Shown here: positions 51,085-59,578 of the stretch, piece after piece
How the letters are laid out: the number at the start of each line of letters is the position of its first letter
How positions within the stretch are numbered: the stretch's first letter is position 1
NCBI RefSeq assembly: GCF_030504955.1
Contig: NZ_JAUKTR010000004.1
Coordinates: 124,001-188,000, forward strand
DNA from: Peiella sedimenti
GTDB taxonomy: Bacteria; Pseudomonadota; Alphaproteobacteria; Caulobacterales; Caulobacteraceae
Reading direction: 5' to 3'
Length of the DNA stretch: 64,000 bases
The notes under the pieces: model-generated
Seen by the model: the letters and a program-made list of their open reading frames with translations, nothing else
The model's database searches: none
What the model was told of the DNA's origin: nothing
Translations under genes and position numbers: made by a program

Positions 51085-52164
51085 ATGACCTCGGTAGTCC
51101 TGCGCCGTCTGGCCTTGGCCGGAGCCTGTGTGTCCCTGTTGGCGCTCGCCGCATGTGAGACCCCCGCCCCCGAGGCGCCCCCGCCGCCCCCGCCCCCGCC
51201 GCCGCTTCCGACCGTGGCGCTGAGCTCGTCGGTGACCGACGCGGCCTCGGCCTATCTGACCTATATGCGCCAGGCGGCGGCCCAGGCCCCCGGCTTCCAG
51301 GACGCCCAAGCCATCCAGAACACCCTGCAGGTCTCGGCGTCGTACGAGCCGGGCCAGATGTCGCGCGGCGTCATCGCCTACGCCGCCGTGCTGGCCCTGC
51401 AGGACCGCGAGTTCGTCCAGGCCGTGCGCGAGTTGGGCCGCGACCCCACCGTGCGCGCCGAGATGGTGCGCCAGCTGGCGGCCGACCCGGCCTATGCGGC
51501 GCAGCTGCCAGGCGCCGCCTCGGCCGCGGGGCTGGTGGTGGCTCAGCTGAACGCCGATGGCCAGGCCGTGCTGCGCGCTGGCCAGGCGGTCAAGCAGGAC
51601 GCCTATGACATCCAGCGCAACTCGGACCCGCGCCACCGCTGGGCGCGTCGCCCGGTCGAGGGCCTGCAGGAGCGGCTGGATCGCACCAAGGCCCTGTCCG
51701 CCCGGTCCATGGCTCCGGACGCCCAGGAGTCGGCGCGGCTCTATCAGGCGGCGCATTCGGGCCTGGGCCTGTCTGTCGTTCCGGGCCGCACCGGCGCGCC
51801 CTATACGCCGGTCGTGGCGCGGGGCCTGGCCCTGGCGGCGCTGGCGGCGCTGGGCGAGGCGGGCGAGAGCAACCAGGCCCTCGTCGACGCCCTGCTGGTG
51901 GATACGGACAGCCCGTTCTGCATGAACATGGCCAAGCTGAACCTGTTCCAGTGCCTGGCGGTCTCGCGCCCGAACTTCGAGGACGTCTTCTGTCTGGCCC
52001 AACATGGTCTGATGGACACCGGCCAGTGCGTGATGAACGCGGCGGGCGCGGTGCTGCCCGTCGAGTTCGGTCCGCCGGCGGTTTCGCTGGCGTCCAACGA
52101 GGGCGCCGCGGCTCAGGCCGAGCAGAGCGCCCAGACGGCGGCGGGAACGGCCGCGGGCGGCTAA
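51085..52164 (+). CDS. Predicted lipoprotein with proline-rich linker
   Basis: The 359-residue protein starts at 51085 with a lipobox signal (RRLALAGACVSLLALAAC), then a Pro/Glu linker (ETPAPEAP followed by about ten Pro). The rest is soluble and mainly helical, with Cys near residues 285-330 (SPFCMNMAKLNLFQC, VFCLAQHG). A Gln/Ala-rich tail closes it. It probably sits in the outer membrane facing the periplasm. I do not recognise the family. A cyclophilin gene follows after 21 bases. Confidence 0.7.
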   Translation: MTSVVLRRLALAGACVSLLALAACETPAPEAPPPPPPPPPLPTVALSSSVTDAASAYLTYMRQAAAQAPGFQDAQAIQNTLQVSASYEPGQMSRGVIAYAAVLALQDREFVQAVRELGRDPTVRAEMVRQLAADPAYAAQLPGAASAAGLVVAQLNADGQAVLRAGQAVKQDAYDIQRNSDPRHRWARRPVEGLQERLDRTKALSARSMAPDAQESARLYQAAHSGLGLSVVPGRTGAPYTPVVARGLALAALAALGEAGESNQALVDALLVDTDSPFCMNMAKLNLFQCLAVSRPNFEDVFCLAQHGLMDTGQCVMNAAGAVLPVEFGPPAVSLASNEGAAAQAEQSAQTAAGTAAGG

Positions 52165-52185
52165 GGGCCGCGAGGCTCGGCCGCC

Positions 52186-52767
52186 ATGATCGCTCTGGTC
52201 CTCGGCCTTTTGCTGACGCCGCCGTCCGACGCACCGGCGGCGGTGATCCGCACCAGTGCGGGCGAAATCGTCGTCGGGCTGGATGTGGAGCGGGCCCCGG
52301 GCACGACCTGCAACTTCCTGCGCTATGCGGCGGCGGGCGCCTATGACGGCGGCGCCTTTTTCCGCACGGTGGTGTTCGAGACCGACGCAAACCCCTCGCA
52401 GATCGATGTGGTTCAGGCCGCCACGCCGGCGGGAAGCGATGACCCCGGGTTCGGGCCGATCCCGCTGGAGCGCACGCGGGACACCGGCCTCAGGCACGTT
52501 TCAGGCGCGATCTCCATGGCGCGGGGCGAGCCGGACACGGCCACCTCCAGCTTCTTCATCGTGGTGGAGGACACCGGCAATCTGGATTTCGGCGGCGACC
52601 GCCACCCCGACGGCCAGGGCTTCGCCGCCTTCGGCCGCGTGCTCGACGGCATGGATGTGGTGCGCGCCATCCACGCCATGCCCGCGACGGACGAGCAGCT
52701 GGACCAGCCGGTGCGGATCGAGACGGTGGCCTTGCTGACCGACATTCCGGCCCGGTGCCGGGGGTGA
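52186..52767 (+). CDS. Cyclophilin-type peptidyl-prolyl isomerase
   Basis: This 193-residue protein shows cyclophilin motifs: TSAGEIVVGLDVERAPGTTCNF (~23), GGAFFRTV (~54), AISMARGEPDTATSSFFIVV (~108) and FAAFGRVLDGMDVV (~145). A short hydrophobic N-terminus (MIALVLGLLLTPPSDAPA) could be a signal peptide, placing it in the periplasm. The active-site Arg lies in FFRTV and the Phe in SFFIV. It is coupled by a 13-base overlap to the RusA-like gene. Confidence 0.9.
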   Translation: MIALVLGLLLTPPSDAPAAVIRTSAGEIVVGLDVERAPGTTCNFLRYAAAGAYDGGAFFRTVVFETDANPSQIDVVQAATPAGSDDPGFGPIPLERTRDTGLRHVSGAISMARGEPDTATSSFFIVVEDTGNLDFGGDRHPDGQGFAAFGRVLDGMDVVRAIHAMPATDEQLDQPVRIETVALLTDIPARCRG

Positions 52768-53117
52768 GCGGCTGGACCGGCGTCGGCAAGGTTCGCGCTC
52801 GGGAGGCGGACGGCCAGGTGGAGATCGTCATCGACGGCCTGACCACCCAGGCCAAGTACTACAAGCCGCTCTGCTACGAGTTCTTCCGCAAGGAGTGGCG
52901 CGGCGCGCGGCCCGCCTGGGGCGACTTCGCGGTCGAGATCGTCATGGAGCACGTGGGCGAGCCGCCGTGGATCGACCTGGACAACCTGGCCAAGGCCCTT
53001 CTGGACGCCATCAAGGGCTACGCCTTCCACGACGACCGGCAGGTGGCGCGGCTGCTGGTGGAGCGGCGCGAAGGCGAGCGTGAGCGAATCCTGATCACGG
53101 CGCGGCGGCTGGGTTGA
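52755..53117 (+). CDS. RusA-like crossover junction endonuclease
   Basis: This 120-residue protein has the RusA core PPWIDLDNLAKALLDAIKGYAF (split: WIDLDNLAKALLD, then IKGYAFHDDRQVARL), whose Asp residues bind Mg in Holliday-junction resolvases of this type. It starts with GTG inside the upstream cyclophilin gene. RusA genes are mostly phage-borne; here the neighbours are chromosomal. Resolvase activity is expected from the motif but untested. Confidence 0.82.
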   Translation: MPGVSGWTGVGKVRAREADGQVEIVIDGLTTQAKYYKPLCYEFFRKEWRGARPAWGDFAVEIVMEHVGEPPWIDLDNLAKALLDAIKGYAFHDDRQVARLLVERREGERERILITARRLG

Positions 53118-53144
53118 TCCGGCCTCGCCGCTGCTGGGCCGACC

Positions 53145-53903
53145 TTAGGCGGCGGCCCGGCTGAAGCGGAGGAAGGGCAGCAGCAGCTGGGCTTCGGCGC
53201 CGACGCGCAGCTGCGGCTCGGACGGCGGCGACAGGCCCTCGGCGGTTTCGCGTTCGGCCACGCAGCGCCGGGCGCGCGCGGCCAGGTCGAGGAAGTCTCC
53301 CGACTGGGGCAGGGACTGGATGATGCAGCCGTCGAAATAGGGATGGGTGGCGTCCTCGCTGCAGCCGAAGGAGGAGCGGTCCCGACGCGCGGCGGTCATC
53401 ACCATGCGGTTGGGCGCGGCCAGCGAGTCGATGAACACCCCCGAGAAGCAGGCCGAGACCACCACCACCGTGGGGCGCTGGCCGCACAGGGACTGGACCA
53501 CGGCGGCCATGGTGCGCGGGTCGACCCCGCCCGTGCCGAAGACGATGCCCTGGGGCGAGCCGTGGGAGGTGAAGTAGAGTAGGCACCCCCCCGTGGCGCG
53601 GGCGGCCACGGACTGGAGGCGCTGGGCGGCCTGCTGGGGCGTGACCGGCGTCGGCACATCCGGGCGCAGGGTGAAGGCGTCGATGTTGGCGGGGCGGAAG
53701 CCGGCGGCGATGAAGCCCGACTTCAGATCGCGCACGGCGTTGTCGAAGGCTTGAATGGGCTGGCCGCGGCTGGAGCGCCAGTCGCCGGCCACGATGGCCA
53801 CCGCCCAGTCGGAAAAGTCGGTCGGCGCCTCGGTGCGCGCGGCCGCCGGGCCGGCGAACAGGATCAGCAGCGATGCGAGAAGCGGCAACAACCGGTGCGG
53901 CAT
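53145..53903 (-). CDS. Secreted C13/caspase-like (clan CD) cysteine peptidase
   Basis: This 252-residue protein has a signal peptide (PHRLLPLLASLLILFAGPAAA). The clan CD fold shows the catalytic His in LLYFTSHGSPQGIVFG (~110) and Cys in TVVVVSACFSGVFIDSL (~150). The N-terminal strand WAVAIVAGDWR and the pattern of a C13 domain fit. Late Cys residues (SFGCSEDATHPYFDGC) may form a disulfide. It should act in the periplasm or outside. Substrates unknown. The C-terminal ~50 residues are less conserved. Confidence 0.8.
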   Translation of the reverse strand: MPHRLLPLLASLLILFAGPAAARTEAPTDFSDWAVAIVAGDWRSSRGQPIQAFDNAVRDLKSGFIAAGFRPANIDAFTLRPDVPTPVTPQQAAQRLQSVAARATGGCLLYFTSHGSPQGIVFGTGGVDPRTMAAVVQSLCGQRPTVVVVSACFSGVFIDSLAAPNRMVMTAARRDRSSFGCSEDATHPYFDGCIIQSLPQSGDFLDLAARARRCVAERETAEGLSPPSEPQLRVGAEAQLLLPFLRFSRAAA

Positions 53904-53959
53904 GCGATGACCTCCCCGTGGGGCAGGCTATCGCGGCGAATGCCCGGCTGTGAAGGGGG

Positions 53960-54436
53960 CTACTTCTTCCGGAACTGCTCCAGCGAGACCACCTTGGGGC
54001 CGTCGTCGTCTGGCTCGGGCGGGGTCTCGGACGCGGCCGGCGGCTCGGGCGCCTCGGGCAGGGCGGGGGGATCGAACTGGAGGCCGAACTGGGCCGCCGG
54101 GTCGAGGAAGCGGGTGATGGCGGCGTAGGGAATGGACAGCTTGCGCGGCACGCCCTTGAACCTGAGCACCACCGAAAAGAAGGTCTCGCCCGGCGCCAGA
54201 TCCCAGAATTGGTGCTGCAGGACGATGGTCATCTCCTCAGGATACTGGGCGGCCAGATCCTCAGGCAGGCTGACGCCCGCGGCCCGGGTGTCGAAGGTGA
54301 TGTAGAGGCTGTGCTCGCCCGGCAGGCCGTCGGGCTCGCCGGCGCGGCGCAGGGCCATTCGCACCACGCCCCGCAGGGCCTCCTGCGCCATGGCCTGATA
54401 GTCGATCAGATCGCTGGGCGCGCCGTCTTCCGCCAT
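53960..54436 (-). CDS. sspB: SspB, ClpXP adaptor for ssrA-tagged proteins
   Basis: The 158-residue protein matches alphaproteobacterial SspB: DLIDYQAMAQEALRGVVRMA, LYITFDTRAAGVSLP, YPEEMTIVLQHQFWDL (~75) and ITRFLDPAAQFGLQFDPP. After a Pro/Glu linker it ends GPKVVSLEQFRKK, which fits the ClpX-binding tail of SspB. It delivers ssrA-tagged proteins to ClpXP. It lies just downstream of ssrA on the same strand, a direct functional pairing. The start at 54436 gives the standard N-terminus. Confidence 0.93.
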   Translation of the reverse strand: MAEDGAPSDLIDYQAMAQEALRGVVRMALRRAGEPDGLPGEHSLYITFDTRAAGVSLPEDLAAQYPEEMTIVLQHQFWDLAPGETFFSVVLRFKGVPRKLSIPYAAITRFLDPAAQFGLQFDPPALPEAPEPPAASETPPEPDDDGPKVVSLEQFRKK

Positions 54437-54532
54437 CGTCCGTTCTCCGTCCCTGGAGGCCCTGGCTAAAGGGCGCGCGAACCTATCGCGGCGCACGAAG
54501 GCTGGGAAGCGGGCGGCGCTGGAAATGTGGAG

Positions 54533-54627
54533 AAAGTCGGGGGCTTCTGGCGCCAGGCGCTCGCAAGGATGATTGAGGGGGCGCCTCAGCCAGTCGGGAA
54601 AAGTCGGGGGCTTCTGTTGCCAGGCGC
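54533..54627. repeat. 28-bp imperfect direct repeat downstream of ssrA
   Basis: 54533-54560 and 54600-54627 match at 26 of 28 positions (AAAGTCGGGGGCTTCTG common start). The copy at 54600 forms, on the minus strand, a GGGGGC...GCCCCC stem followed by TTTT, a likely ssrA terminator. The other copy looks like a duplicated, decayed version in the sspB leader. Confidence 0.7.
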
Positions 54628-54924
54628 CCCCGGGGCCCCGCCTGAGGATCTGAACCCCCAGGGCTTAGATGAGAAACGGCTGACCGCTTACGCAGCCAGA
54701 CGAACTTCTCCAGCGAAGTTATCGTTCGCAGTTAGTCAATGGCCCGATGACGGTGGAGCCATGCCGAGAGAAAGCAACGCCTTTACACGCCTGTCGATGC
54801 TGATCGGCCCCATGCAGTCCCGCCGATAGCGCGGAAAAGATTGGTGGAGCCGCCGGGAATCGCACCCGGGTCCAGTTCGCTTATTATGCGCGCGTTTATC
54901 TCCATAGTCGGGCCGAAGCCCGAC
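54600..54924 (-). ncRNA. ssrA: Two-piece (permuted) tmRNA
   Basis: Read on the minus strand the acceptor piece comes first (about 54924-54842), with a TPsiC-like GGTGCGATTCC and ending CGGCTCCACCA. A 30-base spacer (54841-54812) follows, then the coding piece from 54811 beginning GGGGCCGATC. GGGGCCG pairs with CGGCTCC to rebuild the acceptor stem. This permuted order is typical of alphaproteobacteria. The 3' end of the coding piece is estimated. tmRNA rescues stalled ribosomes and tags the product for ClpXP. Confidence 0.93.
54688..54729 (-). other. tmRNA tag reading frame (ANDNFAGEVRLAA, stop)
   Basis: Thirteen codons from GCG (54729) to a TAA stop give ANDNFAGEVRLAA; with the Ala carried by tmRNA the tag starts AANDNFA. 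Caulobacter crescentus has AANDNFAEEFAVAA, so the N-terminal SspB-binding half is kept and the rest differs. The LAA end is the ClpX signal. Confidence 0.92.
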
Positions 54925-54930
54925 ACAGGA

Positions 54931-54936
54931 AATATA
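54931..54936 (-). promoter_or_regulatory. Likely -10 box of ssrA (TATATT)
   Basis: TATATT on the minus strand sits seven bases before the expected 5' end of the acceptor piece. The -35 region is weak (CTTTAA near 54955-54960). Confidence 0.55.
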
Positions 54937-54963
54937 GGACGAAAGGCGTCGGATTTAAAGGCG

Positions 54964-55272
54964 TCAGCCGCCCACCGCAGCGCCGCCGGACTGTTGCTCA
55001 ACCGCGCCACGCTCGCGAAGCGCCTGTTCGGACAGGTCGCGGTCGATTTCCATCTGACGCACGGTGCGGCAGATCCGCTGGGGACGGTTGGAGCCGACCA
55101 CATGCTCGCGGCGGCAGATGACGCGGTCGGGATCGCGCTCGTCACGCTCCTCCAGCGCGGCGCGCTCCGACGAGGCGGTGGCGACCTGATCGGCGGGGGT
55201 CGTGGCCGGGGCGGGGGCGGGCGCCGCCTGGGCGAAGGCGACCGTGGCCGCGAGCATGGAAATCAGCAACAT
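54964..55272 (-). CDS. Small secreted protein with CRR/CRT motifs
   Basis: This 102-residue protein starts at 55272 with GGAG upstream and a signal peptide (LLISMLAATVAFAQA). An Ala/Pro linker follows, then an acidic/basic region with VICRREHVVGSNRPQRICRT, two Cys fifteen residues apart around a Gly-Ser turn. I have seen this CRxxxxxGSxxxxxxCRT pattern in other small alphaproteobacterial secreted proteins of unknown function. It is followed within about 40 bases by ssrA on the same strand. Confidence 0.65.
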   Translation of the reverse strand: MLLISMLAATVAFAQAAPAPAPATTPADQVATASSERAALEERDERDPDRVICRREHVVGSNRPQRICRTVRQMEIDRDLSEQALRERGAVEQQSGGAAVGG

Positions 55273-55384
55273 GAAGGAACTCCGGCGAAGGGGGAGGGGA
55301 AAGCATGCCACAGGCGCCATAGGTGGCAATGCGTTCTGCGGTGAACTTACCGTAATGTAGGATGAAACGGTTGTCGCGGCGGCG

Positions 55385-56260
55385 TCAGGCCGCAGGGCGC
55401 CAGAGGCCGGACTGCACGTTCCTGAACCACGTATACTGGCGTTTGGCGTAGTTTCGCGTCGCTTGCGCGAGCCGATCCAGCGCCTCGACGCGGGTGGCCC
55501 GGCCGCCCAGGAAATCGCCGATTTCACGGACGCCGACGGCCTTCATGCACGGCAGCGCCGGATCAAGGCGGCGCGTTAGCAGCGCCTCCACCTCCTCCGG
55601 AGCGCCGCGCTCCAGCATGACCGCGGCGCGCGCATCGCACCGGGCGTAGAGATCGGCGCGGTCCGGCAGCAGCAGGCGGGCGTCATAGCTGTCCTGGGGC
55701 AGCAGCGGGCGGGTGTCCCCCTGCCAGGCGCTGAGCGATCGCCCGCTGGCCTCGAAAACGGAAAGGGCGCGCAGCAGGCGCTGACGATCGCCCGGCAGGA
55801 TGCGGGCTTCGGCCTCTGGATCGACCTGGCTCAGCCGGGCGCGGAAGGCGGCCTCTCCCTCGGCGGCGAAGCGGTCGGAGATCGCATCGCGCACGGCGTC
55901 GGGAACGGGCGGCACCTCCGCAAGGCCTCTCGTCAGCGCGGTGAAGTAAAGGCCTGTGCCGCCGACCACGATGGCGGGTCGGCCCTCGGTTCGAAGCGCC
56001 GCCAGCTCAGGCGTCACGGCCCGCGCCCAGCGGCCGACCGACCAGGCCTCGGCGGCATCGGCGACGCCGTAGAGACGATGCTCGGCTCGCGCCTCGTCCT
56101 CGGGAGATGGGCGAGCCGTCAGCACGCGCAGGTCGGCGTACAGCTGTTGGGAATCGGCGTTGAGAATAACCGCGCCCGAACGCTCGGCCCATTCCAACGC
56201 CAGGGCGGACTTGCCCGAGGCGGTCGGCCCGGCCAGCAGGGTGATAAGGGGTTCGCCCAT
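55385..56260 (-). CDS. miaA: tRNA dimethylallyltransferase
   Basis: This 291-residue enzyme adds an isoprenyl group to A37 of tRNAs reading codons beginning with U. Motifs are the P-loop [15 protein letters not shown] (~9), [19 protein letters not shown] (~34), [16 protein letters not shown] (~98), and the C-terminal [14 protein letters not shown] (~268). The substrates include tRNA-Leu(UAA), also encoded here. It is divergent from the Mrp gene with 47 bases between. Confidence 0.96.
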   Translation of the reverse strand: MGEPLITLLAGPTASGKSALALEWAERSGAVILNADSQQLYADLRVLTARPSPEDEARAEHRLYGVADAAEAWSVGRWARAVTPELAALRTEGRPAIVVGGTGLYFTALTRGLAEVPPVPDAVRDAISDRFAAEGEAAFRARLSQVDPEAEARILPGDRQRLLRALSVFEASGRSLSAWQGDTRPLLPQDSYDARLLLPDRADLYARCDARAAVMLERGAPEEVEALLTRRLDPALPCMKAVGVREIGDFLGGRATRVEALDRLAQATRNYAKRQYTWFRNVQSGLWRPAA

Positions 56261-56307
56261 GCGGCGCTTCCTTGCACGGATCGCCGCATGCGCCTATCGC
56301 CCCCCGC

Positions 56308-57375
56308 ATGGACGAGGCGCTTCTCAACGAACTGGGCCAGAGGCTCGACGCCATCCCGGATCCCGCAGGCGCGGGCGGCCTGGTGGCCAACGGCCGTATC
56401 GTCGGCCTGACGGAGAAACGGGGGCGGATCGACTGCGTCGTCGAGGCCCCGGCGGAGGGCGCGGCGGCCTTCTCCGCGCTGGTTCCGGCCATCAAGGCGG
56501 CCCTGGAGGCGGCGCCGGGGGTGAAGGAGGCGCGGGTGGTGCTGACCGCCGCGGCCAGAACCCGTCCGCCCAAAAGGGCGCGGCTGTCGGAGGCGGCGAC
56601 GGAGCAGACGCGACGTGCGGCGCCGGTCCCCGCGGCGCGGCCCGAGCACGTCAGGGCCGTGCTGGCGGTGGCCAGCGGCAAGGGCGGCGTCGGCAAGTCG
56701 ACGGTAGCGGTGAACCTGGCCTGCGCCTTCGCGCGGCTGGGTCTGCGCGCCGGGCTGCTGGATGCGGACGTCTATGGCCCCTCGATCCCGCTGATGCTGG
56801 GGCTGACGGAGGCGCCCGAGCATCGCGACGGCAAGCTGATCCCGCTGGAGGCCTGGGGCGTGAAGGCGCTGTCGGTGGGACTGCTGGTAGACGCCGATCA
56901 GGCGCTGATCTGGCGCGGACCGATGGCTTCCCAGGCCCTGACCCAGATGCTGACCCAGGGCGCCTGGGGCACGGCGGACGAGCCGCTGGACGTGCTGGTG
57001 GTCGACCTGCCGCCCGGCACGGGGGACGTTCAACTGACCCTGGTGCAGAAGACCCCCATCGACGGGGCGGTGATCGTATCGACCCCGCAGGAGGCGGCGC
57101 TGGCGGATGCGCGACGCGCCCACGCCCTGTTCCAGAAAACCGGCACGCCTGTCTGGGGGCTGGTGGAGAACATGAGCGGCGAGATCTTCGGCCGCGGCGG
57201 CACGAGGGCGGAAGCCGAGAGGCTGGGCGCGGCGTTCCTGGGCGAGGTCAGCCTGGACGCGTCCCTGCGTCAGGGCGGCGATAGCGGCCGGCCGGTGGTC
57301 GCGGATCAGCCGGACGGCGAGGCCGCCAAGGCCTTCATGGAGATGGCGAAGGCCCTGGCGGGGAAGCTGCGCTAA
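56308..57375 (+). CDS. Mrp/ApbC family P-loop ATPase lacking the CxxC motif
   Basis: This 355-residue protein has an N-terminal DUF59-like domain (~1-85), then the P-loop AVASGKGGVGKSTVAVNLA (~120), LDADVYGPSIPLMLG (~147) and VVDLPPGTGDVQL (~230). In ApbC a CxxC pair follows ENMS and binds the Fe-S cluster; here the text runs ENMSGEIFGRGGTR with no Cys. Cluster carriage would need other ligands. The start at 56308 (MDEALLNELGQR) is the usual one. It ends four bases into the convergent phoH. Confidence 0.9.
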   Translation: MDEALLNELGQRLDAIPDPAGAGGLVANGRIVGLTEKRGRIDCVVEAPAEGAAAFSALVPAIKAALEAAPGVKEARVVLTAAARTRPPKRARLSEAATEQTRRAAPVPAARPEHVRAVLAVASGKGGVGKSTVAVNLACAFARLGLRAGLLDADVYGPSIPLMLGLTEAPEHRDGKLIPLEAWGVKALSVGLLVDADQALIWRGPMASQALTQMLTQGAWGTADEPLDVLVVDLPPGTGDVQLTLVQKTPIDGAVIVSTPQEAALADARRAHALFQKTGTPVWGLVENMSGEIFGRGGTRAEAERLGAAFLGEVSLDASLRQGGDSGRPVVADQPDGEAAKAFMEMAKALAGKLR

Positions 57376-58133
57376 AGCACGCCGATCATCGAGGCCACCA
57401 GCGGGTGGCGCACGATGTCCTGCTCGGCCAGGCGCACGACGCCGATGTCGGGCACCTGCTCTAGCCGCTGGGCCACCGGCGCGAGGCCGGACAGCTCAGG
57501 CAGCAGGTCCGACTGGTTCGGGTCGCCCGTCACCACCATGGTGGAGTGCCAGCCCAGGCGGGTCAGCAGCATCTTGAGCTGGACGTAGGTGCAGTTCTGG
57601 GCCTCGTCGACCACGATGAAGGCGTTGTTGAGGGTGCGTCCGCGCATGTAGCCCACCGGCGCGATCTCGATCAGGCCTTCGGACATGAGCGCCTTGACCC
57701 GCTTCATGCTGAGGCGGTCGGACAGGGCGTCGTAGAGCGGCCTCAGATAGGGGGCCAGCTTGTCCTCCATGTCGCCCGGCAGGTAGCCGATGGACTCGCC
57801 GGCCTCGACGGCGGGGCGGGACAGGACGATGCGCCCCACCTTGCCGGCCTCCAGCGCCTCAACCGCCTTGGCCACGGCCAGATAGGTCTTGCCGGTCCCC
57901 GCGGGCCCGAGGGCCAGGACGAGATTATGCTCGTCAATGGCCTCGAGCAGGCGCGCCTGGCCCTCGGATTTCGGTTTGAGGGTTTTCAGGTAGCTCTGGT
58001 CACGACCGTCGTTGGCGCTGATGGGGGACCAGCCGCCGCGGTCGGGCAGCCGGCGCACCTTGGATTCCTGGGCGTAGTGGTCCGTGTCAAAGACGCCTTC
58101 ACGGGCCTGACGCTTCAGCGCACGCTTGGTCAT
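57372..58133 (-). CDS. PhoH-family ATPase
   Basis: This 253-residue protein has Walker A ALGPAGTGKTYLAVAKA (~81-96), SRPAVEAGESIGYLPGDMEDKL (~115; split for length), GRTLNNAFIVVDEAQNCTYVQLKML (~170; Walker B) and MVVTGDPNQSDL (~208). PhoH proteins are predicted RNA-linked ATPases, often paired with YbeY endoribonuclease; ybeY is not here. The start at 58133 is preferred to one seven codons upstream. It is a single gene, overlapping mrp tail to tail. Confidence 0.92.
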   Translation of the reverse strand: MTKRALKRQAREGVFDTDHYAQESKVRRLPDRGGWSPISANDGRDQSYLKTLKPKSEGQARLLEAIDEHNLVLALGPAGTGKTYLAVAKAVEALEAGKVGRIVLSRPAVEAGESIGYLPGDMEDKLAPYLRPLYDALSDRLSMKRVKALMSEGLIEIAPVGYMRGRTLNNAFIVVDEAQNCTYVQLKMLLTRLGWHSTMVVTGDPNQSDLLPELSGLAPVAQRLEQVPDIGVVRLAEQDIVRHPLVASMIGVL

Positions 58134-58427
58134 AGACAGCCTCCAGGGCATGAAAAAAGGCGAACCCGGATGGGCCCGCCCTGGGGAAAGCTGGAATAGC
58201 GAAGCGGTTGCACGCCGCCCGAGCCCGGCTCGGGGAGAGGTTCGATGGGCGGGGCCTCCCGCCGGGGAACCGAACGCGACACAGGGCCGTCTCCGCGTTG
58301 ACCGGAGCCTGAGCTCCGGCGAGGAATCGGGGCGGAACGCCGCCTCGAATCGTTGAACTGAGAATGATGCTAGCGTGGTTTCCGGATCGTTAAACCCAAG
58401 AAAAACGCAGCGTTACGAGGTGTTCGG

Positions 58428-58961
58428 ATGAATATTTATGCGCTGGGCGCAAAGAAACCGCAGCTGCCTCCCCAGGGCGAATACTGGGTGGCGCCGACGG
58501 CAATGATCGTAGGAGACGTGATTCTGAAGCCCGGCGCCAGCGTCTGGTACGGCGCGGTTCTGCGCGGCGACAACGACCCCATCACCATCGGCGAGGACAC
58601 CAACATCCAGGACGGATCGGTGCTGCATTCGGACGAGGGCCTGCCCCTGACCATCGGCGCGGGCGTGACCGTCGGGCACATGGCCATGCTGCACAGCTGC
58701 GAGATAGGCGACAACACGCTGATCGGCATCGGCGCCACGGTGCTGGGGCGCACCAAGATCGGGAAGAACTGCATCATCGGCGCGCACGCCCTGATCCCTG
58801 AGGGCAAGGAGATACCCGATGGCAGCCTGGTCATCGGCGCGCCGGGCAAGGTCGCCCGCGCCCTCAGCGACGTGGAGATCGAGTTTCTGAAGCTGTCGGC
58901 GGCCCACTATGTGGAGAACTGGAAGCGACACGCGCGCGAGCTGACGCCGATTTCCGTCTAG
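58428..58961 (+). CDS. Gamma-class carbonic anhydrase family protein
   Basis: This 177-residue protein is a left-handed beta-helix (hexapeptide repeats such as [16 protein letters not shown]). Three metal His candidates are in SVLHSD (~64) and [10 protein letters not shown] (~81 and 86). The family hydrates CO2 or acts as acyl-CoA-like carriers (PaaY/YrdA type), and the latter often lack carbonic anhydrase activity. Cytoplasmic. The end overlaps the convergent PAS gene by four bases. Confidence 0.88.
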   Translation: MNIYALGAKKPQLPPQGEYWVAPTAMIVGDVILKPGASVWYGAVLRGDNDPITIGEDTNIQDGSVLHSDEGLPLTIGAGVTVGHMAMLHSCEIGDNTLIGIGATVLGRTKIGKNCIIGAHALIPEGKEIPDGSLVIGAPGKVARALSDVEIEFLKLSAAHYVENWKRHARELTPISV

Positions 58962-59485
58962 GCCGTCAGGCGACCATCGACGGCGGCCAGACGAGGGGTG
59001 GGCGGCGCGGCCCTGAGTACGGCGTGTAGTCCCTGGCCCTGCAGCGCCCAGCCGTCGTCCAGCATTTCGGCCAGAGGACGGTGAAGCGCGACCAGCCTGT
59101 CGAGGGCGCCGGACGGACCCCGACACGGCGCCAGGGTCATCTCGACGGCGACCCGGCGGCCGGGGCGGGCCGCCAGCAGGTCGAGCACAACGGGCGCGCC
59201 GGCGCGCACCGCCTCTAGCGCGGCGCGGCGGGCCCAGTCGCCGTCGTGAAACAGATCGCTGAAACGGGCGTGGCCGCGCCCATGCCGCTCAAGCACGAAC
59301 TCGCCGGCCAGACGCAGGCGCCAGCCTCCGCCGATCTCGCGCCCCAGCACCATCAGCCGGTCGGCGGCCTGGGACAGGGCGGGGAGGGGGAAGTCGCGCA
59401 GGGTCGGCGCGGCGTCGGCGCCCCTAGCGTCGAGCCAGGCCCGGATCATCCGGTTTGTCTCAGGATGGAACAGACGGGGGTCCAT
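58958..59485 (-). CDS. PAS_5-family sensory protein
   Basis: This 175-residue protein matches the PAS_5 pattern: [22 protein letters not shown], then a strand [20 protein letters not shown] and [20 protein letters not shown]. These proteins occur in Caulobacter and Rhizobiales as stand-alone PAS modules that probably bind another signal protein or small ligand. No kinase or GGDEF domain is attached. It lies close to an Hpt protein gene on the same strand. Confidence 0.7.
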   Translation of the reverse strand: MDPRLFHPETNRMIRAWLDARGADAAPTLRDFPLPALSQAADRLMVLGREIGGGWRLRLAGEFVLERHGRGHARFSDLFHDGDWARRAALEAVRAGAPVVLDLLAARPGRRVAVEMTLAPCRGPSGALDRLVALHRPLAEMLDDGWALQGQGLHAVLRAAPPTPRLAAVDGRLTA

Positions 59486-59578
59486 GACCCCGTCCGGCGC
59501 AAGAGGCGGGCCGCCCTATGAGCGTCCCGATGCGGTGAAGCCGGGCGGGCGCCCGGCGTTGGCAGGCTGTCGGGCGGC

